A stretch of DNA of 36,482 nt from Zygophlyctis sp. KS116 (lineage: Eukaryota; Chytridiomycota), in assembly GCA_054661495.1 (NCBI GenBank), contig BAAFSQ010000087.1:1-36482 (forward strand), read 5' to 3'. This document shows positions 1 through 8,941 of this stretch, in pieces; position 1 is the stretch's first letter; every line of letters starts with the position of its first letter. A model generated the notes under the pieces. That model ran no database searches. It worked only from the letters and a program-made list of their open reading frames with translations, and had not been told where the DNA came from. The position numbers and the translations under genes were made by a program.

Positions 1-60
1 TTCCAACTGCATTCTGAATGCATGCATCTCCCACGTATCAAGCTTCCCATGAGCCGTTGG

Positions 61-105
61 ATCAATGTCATGTCAATGTCATGTCAATTCCACGTCAATG
101 TCAAT
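61..105. repeat. Tandem 11-bp repeats upstream of the first gene
   Basis: Four degenerate 11-bp units of the type GTCAATGTCAT start at about 61, 72, 83 and 94, with an extra GTCAAT at 100. The core (A/G)TCAAT recurs every 11 bp, close to one helical turn. The block ends about 30 bp before a TATA box, so it may be a multi-site upstream activating element. Seen directly; the role is inferred. Confidence 0.6.
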
Positions 106-136
106 CAGTTTGACAGCCGTGAGAAGACTGAATTAG

Positions 137-145
137 TATAAAAGG
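137..145 (+). promoter_or_regulatory. TATA box of the orphan gene at 174
   Basis: TATAAAAGG is a near-perfect TATA element 37 bp before the ATG at 174. With the usual spacing of about 30 bp, transcription would start only a few nucleotides before the start codon. It is the clearest TATA box in the window and suggests a strongly expressed gene. Confidence 0.7.
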
Positions 146-173
146 AGCCACCAGATTCTGGTTTTTAAAGAAA

Positions 174-1205
174 ATGTCTACCATGAATTATGCTGCTGTT
201 GATGCCTTGATTGATACAATGAATCGTCAAAGATCTGTTGATCAGTTCCAGACTAGATTCAATGTTCCTATCCAATCTCAAGTTAACCCATTATTGGGAG
301 CTGGAATTATTCCATCGGTTGGATCTACTCAAGGACTTGATGCAGCTATTCAATCAATGTATTTGGATTATTCGCCTGCTACTGTTGGAGGCGCTCAAAG
401 ATTTAGAAATATGGGAATCTCTCCCTTGTCAATGGGAACTTTTGGATCAAATATCCCTCAATATGGTCAAGCTCAGAGATTTGGTTCTGGTAACTTGTAT
501 GCTGGTGCATGTCAAGGAGTTTCTTGTGCTCCTGGATACGCTCCTCTTGGATGGAATCAGACTCTAGGAAATATGCCAACTGGATTTGGATGGAATCAAA
601 ATTGGATTAATCCTTCTACTATTGGATCTTCTACTCTTGGATCTACTGTTGGATGTCAGACTGGTTTTACTGGACAATTTGTCAATCAGCCTTTATCTCA
701 AGCTCAAGGATTTCGTCCGACTTTTCATCACGATATTTTGTCTGGACAATCTGATTTGCCATTAAAGAGCAGTTGTGGGTTGCCTCTTTATCAACAACCA
801 ACTGCTCAATCTGAAAAGATTCTTCATGGACTTTTGTTGGATCGGTTAGAAAATCTCAAAGTAAGCAATTGTGTAGAAGATGCTTTATGCTTGTTGAAGG
901 GTGAAAGATCTACTGACCGGGTGTGTCAACTCTTATGTTCAGGAGCTCCTGTTGATCCAAGAATTTTGATTCAGGCTATTCAAACTGATCGAACTGTTGA
1001 TATTGGAATTGCAGAAATTGTTGAAAAGATGATGCATTATCGTCGAAGAAATTCAGAATCTGTTCACTTGTCTGAACATCTCATGTCTGGAAAGTTATAT
1101 GATGGACCAATCTACAATTCTGTTACTCATCAAGCAAAATTAGCTGCCATGGATGTTGTCAAAAGACGATTGGTTGATCTCTATGCCATGTCTGGAAGAA
1201 TCTAA
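174..1205 (+). CDS. Orphan protein with Gly/Asn/Gln-rich N-terminal half
   Basis: A single open frame of 343 residues with no intron needed. I do not recognise the family. Residues about 35-200 are low in complexity, rich in Gly, Asn, Gln, Ser and Thr, with repeated short motifs such as WNQ, GFG and TLGS. Residues about 215-343 look like a folded helical, charged domain with a Cys pair (SNCVEDALCLL) and basic stretches. No signal peptide or membrane segment is visible. A good TATA box and a tandem-repeat promoter precede it, suggesting abundant expression. A second in-frame ATG lies three codons downstream and could be the real start. A structural or self-assembling role is possible but purely a guess. 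Confidence 0.75.
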   Translation: MSTMNYAAVDALIDTMNRQRSVDQFQTRFNVPIQSQVNPLLGAGIIPSVGSTQGLDAAIQSMYLDYSPATVGGAQRFRNMGISPLSMGTFGSNIPQYGQAQRFGSGNLYAGACQGVSCAPGYAPLGWNQTLGNMPTGFGWNQNWINPSTIGSSTLGSTVGCQTGFTGQFVNQPLSQAQGFRPTFHHDILSGQSDLPLKSSCGLPLYQQPTAQSEKILHGLLLDRLENLKVSNCVEDALCLLKGERSTDRVCQLLCSGAPVDPRILIQAIQTDRTVDIGIAEIVEKMMHYRRRNSESVHLSEHLMSGKLYDGPIYNSVTHQAKLAAMDVVKRRLVDLYAMSGRI

Positions 1206-1290
1206 GATTGAAATTGAATAAATGATTTTCAATTGAAAAACTCTTAATAATTGATTTCGTCCACTGCAAATTTGAAGGGAAAAAATTCAA

Positions 1291-3377
1291 ATGATCTTAA
1301 ATATTGAAGATGATCCAGAGAGTAATGCATCCGTCAATCGGCAGAATGATAAGGAATTGAAAGGATCTTGGAAGAAGAAGCATCTGCACAAGAAGAAGCT
1401 GAAAACCATTCAAGAAAAGGAGGAAAAATCTAAATTAGTTGGAAATGAGAAGACTGGGAATGAGAAAGGCGGCAATGAGAAACCAATTCTAGAAACTCAT
1501 ATTAAAAAGTCTGATACAGCAAAGCATCATTTTGTATCGCAGTTATGGTCTCAGAACTCAACGCCGGATTTTTCAGGAACAAAGTCGCTAGAGTTGAAAC
1601 CAAGTGTAAATCTCTTGATGGAAAATGCATCGTTTAAGGATCTGGGAATTGATGATTGCATTTGTCAGCATCTGAATTCGAAGATGGGTATGTCCCAACC
1701 AACGCCAATTCAATCAAAAGTTATTCCGCAATTCTTGAATACCACAAGAGATATTCTGATGCAGGCTCAAACAGGCTCTGGAAAGTCGCTGGCTTTTCTA
1801 CTTCCAGTACTTAATCAGTTATTGGTTAGAGAGAATTTAGGAAGAGATGCTGGTACTTTGGGGTTAATTCTTGCGCCAACAAGAGAATTGGCAACTCAAT
1901 TGTTTGGAGTTATAGGATCATTAGTAAAATTATCTGCTCCAGGAAAGCATTGGATTGTTCCCGGATTACTTATTGGTGGAGAAAAGAAAAAGTCTGTAAG
2001 GTTCTGGTTTGTCTAATGTTAGGAAAAAGCTAGACTAAGAAAAGGAATTACTCTGCTTGTTGCGACCCCTGGAAGGCTTTTAGATCATTTGAAGACTACA
2101 AAAGCTTTTCAAATATCGGATTTAGAGTGGATTATTTTGGATGAAGCTGATCACTTATTGGAATTGGGATTTGAAGAGTCTATAGTTGAAATATTGAAAT
2201 ATATTAGAGGAAAGAGAAGAGAAAATATGCCTAATCCAAGAGTTATTCTTTGTTCGGCAACCATTCAGAAAAATGTGAAACAATTGGCAGAATTGACAAT
2301 GGATAAAGACCCGTTATTTATTCAGGTTTCTAAAAAGGAATCTAAAACTATGAAATCTAGAGAAATACTTCAAGAAATTTCGGTTCCAGATCAGCTTGCT
2401 CAATCATTTGCAATTGTACCTGCTAAAGTAAGGCTTGTGGGTCTGATTGGGCTTTTAAGACAAATAGTAAGTTCTCAAGGTGACTCTCATATCATTATTT
2501 TTGTATCTTGTCGTGACTCTGTTGATTTTCATTTTGATTTACTTTGCAATACTTCTAGTATAGATAGATCAACTGGAGAAGTAAAATCAAGTGTTAATGG
2601 TGGATTTAACTCTCCTTATATTCCTGGAACAAAGATTTATAAACTTCATGGAAACATGCAACAGGCTGATAGAATTAAATCATTTGAAGGATTTACTAAA
2701 TCATCTGAGTCGAATATTCTTTTATGTACTGATGTTGCAGCCCGTGGACTTGATTTACCCAATATTTCTGATATTATCCAATATGATCCTCCGGCAGATA
2801 TTAAAGACTATATCCACAGAATCGGAAGAGCTGCACGTATGGGGAAATCGGGAAAATCATTCTTATTTCTTCTTCCATCAGAACAAGAATATACTAATAT
2901 TCTATCTTCTTATGGGCTATCTGTTTTAGAACATAACATTCTTCCATTTTTACAAAATCTTGATAAAGACCAAAATTTCGAAGCCGCTGCCAACAATTTA
3001 CAATCAAAATTAGAAAACTTTATTTTATCTAATCAAGTGGTAATTTCTTTTTAAATTTAAAATCATAGACTCTTGAATTTGCCAAAAAAGCATTTTTATC
3101 TCACTTGAGAGCATATGCAACTCATGCATCTTTAGAAAAACATATTTTCCATGTTAAAGGCCTTCATTTAGGACATGTAGCTAAATCCTTTGGTCTTCGG
3201 GAGGCACCCTCTCTTGTTAAAAGTAGTGGAGAACCTCGAAGGCCTACCAAGGCAGGAAAGCCCAACATTGATATGAAACGTAAAGCATACTCTATGATGA
3301 AATCATTGGCTGCTAGTGAATTTGGAGATGGAGATTTAGCAACTTTAGCCAAGAAGCGAAATAAGACTAGGAAATAA
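1291..3377 (+). CDS. DBP7: ATP-dependent RNA helicase DBP7/DDX31
   Basis: Three exons (1291-1995, 2023-3039, 3069-3377) give 676 residues; the introns are 27 and 29 nt. Joining them restores [10 protein letters not shown] at the first junction. DEAD-box motifs occur in order: Q motif region (about 114-141), Walker A AQTGSGKS (159-166), PTREL (196-200), DEAD (275-278), SAT (313-315), [10 protein letters not shown] (about 470-479) and HRIGRAAR (500-507). The [15 protein letters not shown] segment and the C-terminal [25 protein letters not shown] block (over two stretches) are typical of the Dbp7/DDX31 subfamily. This nucleolar helicase acts in early 60S ribosome assembly. The N-terminus is Lys-rich with GNEK repeats (about 51-64), fitting nucleolar location. 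Confidence 0.95.
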
Positions 3378-3471
3378 ATCGATTTTTAAGTGAGCGGTGG
3401 GTAGATTACTTGATAGCTGAGGGCATGTTAAGGCCGTTGCTTCCTAGTCAGATTCCCATCAAAACGATCGC

Positions 3472-4385
3472 ATGCGGCATGGAGTCAAAAGCCAAGAGAG
3501 AGAAGATCCTGAAACGATTGAGAAATTCAAATATTTAAGTGATCTGCTGCTAAAAAATGTATTTATAGATTTATAATTTCTAGAAATCAAACTTTACTCT
3601 CAATCTGTTTGAAAATAGTACTGCATTGCTTCATCTAAATCTGGAATTTTATACCATTTGGAATTACAGGAAGAATGCAATCCCAGTTATTTTTAAGGAC
3701 GATCTGCAAAAAAATCTTGAAAATGAATTAGAATTTACATTTTCTTGCCTTTTAAAACATCCAAAATCTTATTGGGTATGGAATCATAGACTATGGGTTC
3801 TTGAATCGTTGAATTCAGACGTGTTTTGGTCAAAAGAATTAGAAAATGTCGGTAAAATGCTAGATTTGGATATAAGGAATTTTCATGGTTGGAATTATAG
3901 ACGATGTCTATTAGAAAAATTACCAAATCATCCATTGATAAAGGAATGGGAATATTCAACCACCAAGATTTATCAAAACTTTTCAAATTTTTCTGCATGG
4001 CATTATAGATCTTGGCTATTATCTAAACTATATAAAAATGATTCTAAAATTGTATACAATGGTATTAAATTTCTTTTAGCTAATTTTAGAATTGGAATTG
4101 GTAAGAAACGCAATCTTTACTGAACCGTCTGATCAGGCTCCTTGGTATTATCATCGAATTTTACTAGGAAAGAATGAAACTTGTGTAAAGAATGAAATCT
4201 GGGAATTAGAGTTAAAAACTGTTAAAACTCTATTGGAATTAGAACCAGACTGTAAGTGGGCCTTGACCACACTAGTTTATATACTAAATCACTTAAATAA
4301 GGAATTGGATTTAATACCAAAAATTAATCAAAAACTTGCAATTCTAGATCCTAAAAGAAGAGGACTTTATTCTAAATCTTACTAA
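3472..4385 (+). CDS. BET4: Rab geranylgeranyltransferase subunit alpha (BET4)
   Basis: Three exons (3472-3558, 3584-4051, 4080-4385) with introns of 25 and 28 nt give 286 residues. The start is supported by MRHGVKS, which resembles the M-HG-KR N-terminus of Bet4/RABGGTA. Protein prenyltransferase alpha repeats are visible as NLEFYTIWNYRK, PKSYWVWNHRLWVLE, FHGWNYRRCLLEKL, FSAWHYRSWLLSKL and APWYYHRILLGK. With the beta subunit this enzyme attaches geranylgeranyl groups to Rab GTPases for membrane trafficking. It is slightly shorter than yeast Bet4 and lacks the LRR and Ig-like parts of the mammalian form. Its last 14 nt overlap the 3' end of the convergent mL40 gene. Confidence 0.93.
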
Positions 4386-4908
4386 AACCAGATGCTGATG
4401 GTGTTTCTGTTGGTACTCTTAATCTAGCAGGAAATAGAGTCAGATCTTCAGATCTATTAACAATTTGATTTTCAGAAGCCTTTTTAAACAGCCTAGAATC
4501 CAATTTTTCTAATTCCAACATTGCATTCCTCATTTTAATGTATTTCCTCTTGAGTGTATCAGTGATTTGAATCGCTTCCTTTTCCTTTGATGCAAACCAA
4601 GCTCTTTCAATCATATCTAGCTTAATGAGTTTTGGTTGTGACTTATCAATGATTACCGGCGATGATTTCATTAGATTTAAAGGGATTTTTGGGATATTTT
4701 GAGGAGAATGATCTGGATCATACAAAATCTTTTTAATTAAAGCATAGCGGTCATCAAGCGGTAATTCTTTCTTCTTGGTCAGAGGTTTGGTTGCTGTTGC
4801 TAGAAATCGCATTCTTTTCTGAAACATTCCTTCTCCTCGCAAAAGCCCTATGATAACAGCTAAAATTACTCTTGTCGCAGAGGTAATTTTAGATTTGAGT
4901 CTCTCCAA
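4372..4908 (-). CDS. MRPL28: Mitochondrial large-subunit ribosomal protein mL40 (MRPL28/MRPL40)
   Basis: An open frame of up to 178 residues. The block LPLDDRYALIKKILYDPDHS, followed by IERAWFASKEKEA and KRKYIKMRNAMLELEKLD, matches the pattern of fungal Mrpl28/mL40, as does the FPARLRVPTETP tail. Start choice is open: the ATG at 4908 adds 27 basic and hydrophobic residues, whereas an internal ATG at 4827 gives MFQKRMRFLATATK, a good mitochondrial targeting sequence and a 151-residue protein. I favour the shorter form. It shares a divergent promoter of 125-206 nt with ARMC9 and overlaps BET4 by 14 nt at its 3' end. Confidence 0.82.
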   Translation of the reverse strand: MERLKSKITSATRVILAVIIGLLRGEGMFQKRMRFLATATKPLTKKKELPLDDRYALIKKILYDPDHSPQNIPKIPLNLMKSSPVIIDKSQPKLIKLDMIERAWFASKEKEAIQITDTLKRKYIKMRNAMLELEKLDSRLFKKASENQIVNRSEDLTLFPARLRVPTETPSASGFSKI

Positions 4909-4981
4909 ATGTAAAAACTGCCATCAATCCATCACAATTCATGGCAGTGGCAATCATTATCACAATTGCAACAAGGCCGCC

Positions 4982-5011
4982 AATCAGATCAGAACGCGTG
5001 CTGATCTGATT
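4982..5011. promoter_or_regulatory. Palindromic element with ACGCGT core in the mL40/ARMC9 promoter
   Basis: A perfect 11-bp inverted repeat (AATCAGATCAG at 4982-4992, CTGATCTGATT at 5001-5011) surrounds an 8-bp spacer holding ACGCGT (4994-4999), itself palindromic. ACGCGT is the MluI cell-cycle box bound by fungal MBF-type factors. The element sits 23 bp before the ARMC9 start in the only gap between two divergent genes. The arms and core are seen; the factor is inferred. Confidence 0.5.
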
Positions 5012-5033
5012 TGCGCGTCTGAAAGAGATTCTA

Positions 5034-7468
5034 ATGGAGTCCGAAATAGATGAAATGGTACAGGAATATTTGAAATATAGAGACTTTAGACAGACTCTAA
5101 ATACTTTTCAAGAGGAAGCAGGACTTAATCTTTCAAGTGATCATAGAATAAAAGAGTCGGTCAAGGCTGAAAAAGTCCAAGAGTTTTTAAACGCATTAAA
5201 TGATGGGAGCAGGAGTGATTTTTTTGTATTATGGAATGCATTACCAGACCATGAAGATGATGCTAGTATCAAAATTGAATTTTTACTAAATGTTTACTTT
5301 GCGATTTTGCCAATTCACGATTTTGTAAATTGTCAAAAGGAAAGTATGAAAACAAGTATGAATTACTTTAAACAGTTTTTGGATACAAAAGGAAGTGCCC
5401 TATGTAAGAATGATGCATTTTTATGTTTTTATGCGCTTCCGTACATACCAGAAGAGTCACTCAAAAAACATCCTTCGTTTCATCAGATTTTTACAATGGA
5501 ATGGGTTCAAGACTTACAGATGCGGATGACTGGATATTTAGAAAATATTCTAAATTTGGACTCTCTCGTGAAATTTCCAAGGTTGATCCATTTGTATCAA
5601 GTATGTTTTTCCTTTTAAGTAATGATTTAGGATAAAAATTCATCAAGCGAACTTAAAAATCAGAATAAACAAGTTTCGGACTTGAAAAGATTGGTTCAAA
5701 ACTTTAGATCACATGAAAAGGAATTAGAAAAGAAACATCGGCAGTTGCAGGTGATTTTAAATTATTTTGAAATTTAGACAGACTATCAAGGCTTATTATC
5801 CATATCTTCAGATTTGGTACAGAGTCTAGCACAATGTATTAGCGGGCAAAAAGTACTTTATCAAACTTACACAATAGGTATCACCGGCTTATCTTTCAAC
5901 AATTTGTAAAAGACTTTCGTTGCTAAAGTCAACCAAAGGGACCCAAAATCAAGATCAATCAAGTCATAAGCCGTTGCCACTATCAAAACAAATTTCTGAT
6001 GCTAACAAAGCTCCTCCAATACCAAGATCAGCAACTAGGTATGTCAAACATTATATTGAATCAAAGATCTCCTCTTCCAGCTATTCCGATCGTTGAAATG
6101 AAGCATAACTTCAATACATCCAATACTTTGCTAAATTATCAAAGAATCAAAAAAGATTTAATAGATCCTTCTTCAGAGGAAACAGATTCTGCAAAATCAC
6201 GACTATTGTATGCTCTTCGACAGCACTTACCCAAAACTAACATGAACTCAAGAAGAAACGTTTTGAATGAATATGTTTCAAATGACATTTTAAATATTAT
6301 CTCTGGCAAGGTATTCTACTGGCCTTAAAGAAATAGAATATATTACTTGATATTTTAACAAAATGCTCGATTCAAACTAAAGAGCAGGTTGGAAAGCTAA
6401 TTAATATTATGGCTTCGGATCATATAGGTCGTGCATATTTACTTTCTAATCATGCCAAAACTCTTGGAAATTTATTGCAAATTACAAAAACAGAAAAGAC
6501 AGATTCTCACTTGAGACAAAATCTATTTGGTGTTTTACAAAAACTTTCTCTCAGGCGTGAATGTCAGTCAATTATGATTAAGAATGGCTGGGTAGAATAC
6601 TTACTAGACCTTTTAGAAGATTTAGAATCTCTTTCAGAATATACTATAGAATATGGTGCTGCGCTTTTAATGAATTTATGTCTACGTACTCATGGCAAGA
6701 AAGAATGTGCAAAGAATCCTTCGAGGTGTTTAAAAGTTCTCTTAGAACTTATAGAGCACGATAACGTCCAGGTAAAACTTAAAATTATTGACTCTTTTAG
6801 GTTAAAACCTATGTGAATGGAATTCTATTTTCCATTCTTGCTGAACCAAATATCAAGGAAGAAGCTAGATCAATTGGCCTTGAAGAACAATTTTTATGTC
6901 TAAAAGATGAATCCGATGAACAATTCACGCGACAAATTGATTTTGTTTTAGAAGCTCTAGCTAATGGTATTTTATATTACTTAATTTTAAAGATGAATTG
7001 GAAGATTTATCAGAAATATCTGAAGATGGCCAGGAAGAAGACGATCTTGAAGAAGACGATGATGTACAAACAGTTATAGACGATGATGATTTTGAAGCTG
7101 ATATGGAAAATGTATCAACTTCAGAATCTATTCTTCAAGCTTATACTACATTACCGCATGCACCTGTAGCTGCTTATCCAACATCTTTTCAGGCTTTAAA
7201 ATCCCAAAATACTGAAAGAGAGAAATATGCTCATGATAATCAAGAGACTGAAAAGATTGTAAAAGATGATGTATAGTTTTAATTATTTTTAAAAATATAG
7301 CAAATTCCGATAAAAGCCCTGCCACCCTCAGATAATCTAAAAAAAGGAAAGATTCCAGTCAATGATCAAGAGTAAGACATGTTCAAGTTTATTATTAGGA
7401 GAGTAGAGTTTGAGTCTGCATTTTCATCTCGTCCGAAACTCCCAAGAACTCCTGATTGTATGTTTTAG
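5034..7468 (+). CDS. ARMC9: ARMC9 (LisH/armadillo basal-body and ciliary protein)
   Basis: Ten exons (5034-5600, 5631-5750, 5778-5852, 5878-6038, 6067-6310, 6337-6771, 6801-6966, 6993-7270, 7301-7371, 7399-7468) give 728 residues; the nine introns are 25-30 nt. Family signatures in order: LisH motif (VQEYLKYRDFRQTLNTFQEE), the HPSFHQIFT block, a coiled coil (about 195-230), YQGLLSISSDLVQSLAQ, ALRQHLPKTN, LSRRECQ-type armadillo segments including YGAALLMNLCLRTHGKK, YVNGILFSILAEP, an acidic Asp/Glu run, and the C-terminal FESAFSSRPKLPRTP tail that also ends animal ARMC9. ARMC9 works at the basal body and ciliary tip in ciliated eukaryotes. Its presence implies the organism makes flagella. The intron at 5751 has a GTGATT donor. 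A shorter reading that ends at the TAG at 7276 would miss the conserved tail. Confidence 0.93.
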
Positions 7469-7491
7469 GTTTTAGTTACAATACATTTTTG

Positions 7492-8300
7492 ATGGAATTG
7501 CCTGGATCCTTCCCTGGTCAGAGGCTAAATTACTTTTGCCATTCTTGTTCCGTAACTTATTTGAGCTTAAAATAGGCTGGATACTCATCTGCCGCTGAGC
7601 GATTAGTTTGCCCAACTTGTGGCTCTGATTTTGTAGAACGGATTGAGAATCGTCCGGAAGAGCAATTTGATCCCGGCGAACTAGTTTTTGAAACTCTAAT
7701 GGGCCGATTCCTGAATTTAGCTCAGGCAAATAGAATGGCGATGCCTGGTGCAACTGTATCATCAAATATTAGATTTCGTGGCAGATCAGTTGCAGATCAA
7801 TCAAATGAATTGTATCTAAAGAATGATAATGTATAGAAATGATAGTATTCCACCTCAGTTGGCTTTATTACTGCAGATTCTTAGTAGAGGAATTCAAGCT
7901 GAATCTATTCCAATTCATGGTCAAGCAGGAGATTATATAGTTGGTGATCGCGGATTAGATAATATTATATCACAATGTAAGTAATAGATCCTTTAAACTT
8001 GTAGTGATGGAACAATATTCTTCTCAAAATATGCCTCCAGCGGCATCAACAGAAGTGATTGATCATTTACCAAGAATTAAGATTCAGGTTCAAGAGTTAG
8101 GAGAACATACAGGATGTCCTATTTGTCAAGATGATTTTAAACAGAATGAAGAAGGGATTAAAATGCCCTGTAATCACTTATTTCATCCAAATTGTATTGT
8201 AGAATGGTTAAAAGTTAATGGTAAAACTCAAAGATTAAATATAGGAACTTGCCCAGTATGTAGATATTCATTGGTTGAAAATAATCAGTCATCGTCATAG
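7492..8300 (+). CDS. RING-H2 E3 ubiquitin ligase, RNF115/RNF126-like
   Basis: Four exons (7492-7551, 7576-7811, 7837-7976, 8005-8300) with introns of 24, 25 and 28 nt give 243 residues. Splicing rebuilds an N-terminal zinc ribbon (C16, C19, C32, C35; YFCHSC then VCPTCGSDFVE) as in RNF126 and RNF115. A linker with GDYIVGDRGLDNIISQL resembles the family's helix before the RING. The RING-H2 has C183, C186, C201, H203, H206, C209, C228 and C231. The 18-residue gap between C209 and C228 is longer than usual. The family ubiquitinates client and mislocalised proteins; the zinc ribbon binds ubiquitin or BAG6. It starts only 23 nt after the ARMC9 stop on the same strand. Confidence 0.9.
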
Positions 8301-8394
8301 TTTTTATAATATTATCTACCTTAATTAGTCTATTAAAACACGATGAGAAACTCAGATTGATCAATGCTACAATTCCGCTTTTATAATTAAAATA

Positions 8395-8925
8395 ATGTTT
8401 CCATCATTAAGCTCTTTTTTGGTTACTCTAATCTTTTCTGTTGCCTTGATCGACGTCGTTAAAACTAGAACTGGTGACTGTTCAGATTTGAGCCTTATAA
8501 AAATGAATTCTTGTGCTGTAGCAAGTCAATCTAGCATGACGCCTGATACATATTGTTCTGAAAAGTTTGGATTGAATGTTCGGGCAAGAGACATGCCTAT
8601 TCTCGATACATCAAACACTTCGCAATTGCAGTTTCAATATGATTACGAAATGTGTTTATGTAATGGATTTACTGCCGTTGCTAAAGTATTTTTACAATAA
8701 TCTTAATGCTAGTGTTGGAAATTCATCTGTCCTGCTGATGAGACTGGTCCGATTGTATACCAGTCTGCGCAAGATGCATGTGCTAAAGCTAAATCTACTA
8801 ATGCAGATGGGGTATTGAAAACAAATAATGGCCCAACTTATGAGATTATAAATAATACATCTCCAGTCAGATCATGGGCCTCAAAGATCAGTTGTCTGTC
8901 TGTAACCGCCCTACTCTTTTTGTAG
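8395..8925 (+). CDS. Small secreted Cys-rich protein, probably GPI-anchored
   Basis: Two exons (8395-8685, 8713-8925; 27-nt intron) give 167 residues. The N-terminus MFPSLSSFLVTLIFSVALI is a typical signal peptide. The mature part carries about ten cysteines (DCSD, NSCAV, TYCSE, EMCLC, KCWKFIC, DACAK) and two NNT/NTS-type glycosylation sites. It ends in a short hydrophobic run (LSVTALLFL) after a small-residue region, as expected for a GPI signal. I do not recognise the family. It may be a cell-surface or host-facing protein. Its stop is only 16 nt before the ABCA start codon on the same strand. Confidence 0.8.
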
Positions 8926-8941
8926 ATCAGTGACGTAATAA

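Noticed and set aside
4850-5053. Short plus-strand frame with Cys/His residues before ARMC9
   Set aside because: It begins inside mL40, uses sequence of the divergent promoter including the inverted repeat, and has no family match; Cys/His spacing looks accidental.
5601-7398. ARMC9 region as a pseudogene with many frameshifts
   Set aside because: Every frame change coincides with a GT...AG segment of 25-30 nt whose removal restores conserved ARMC9 residues.
7472-7765. Minus-strand frame of 97 codons opposite the RING gene
   Set aside because: Overlaps the zinc-ribbon exons of the RNF126-like gene, which has clear motifs on the plus strand.
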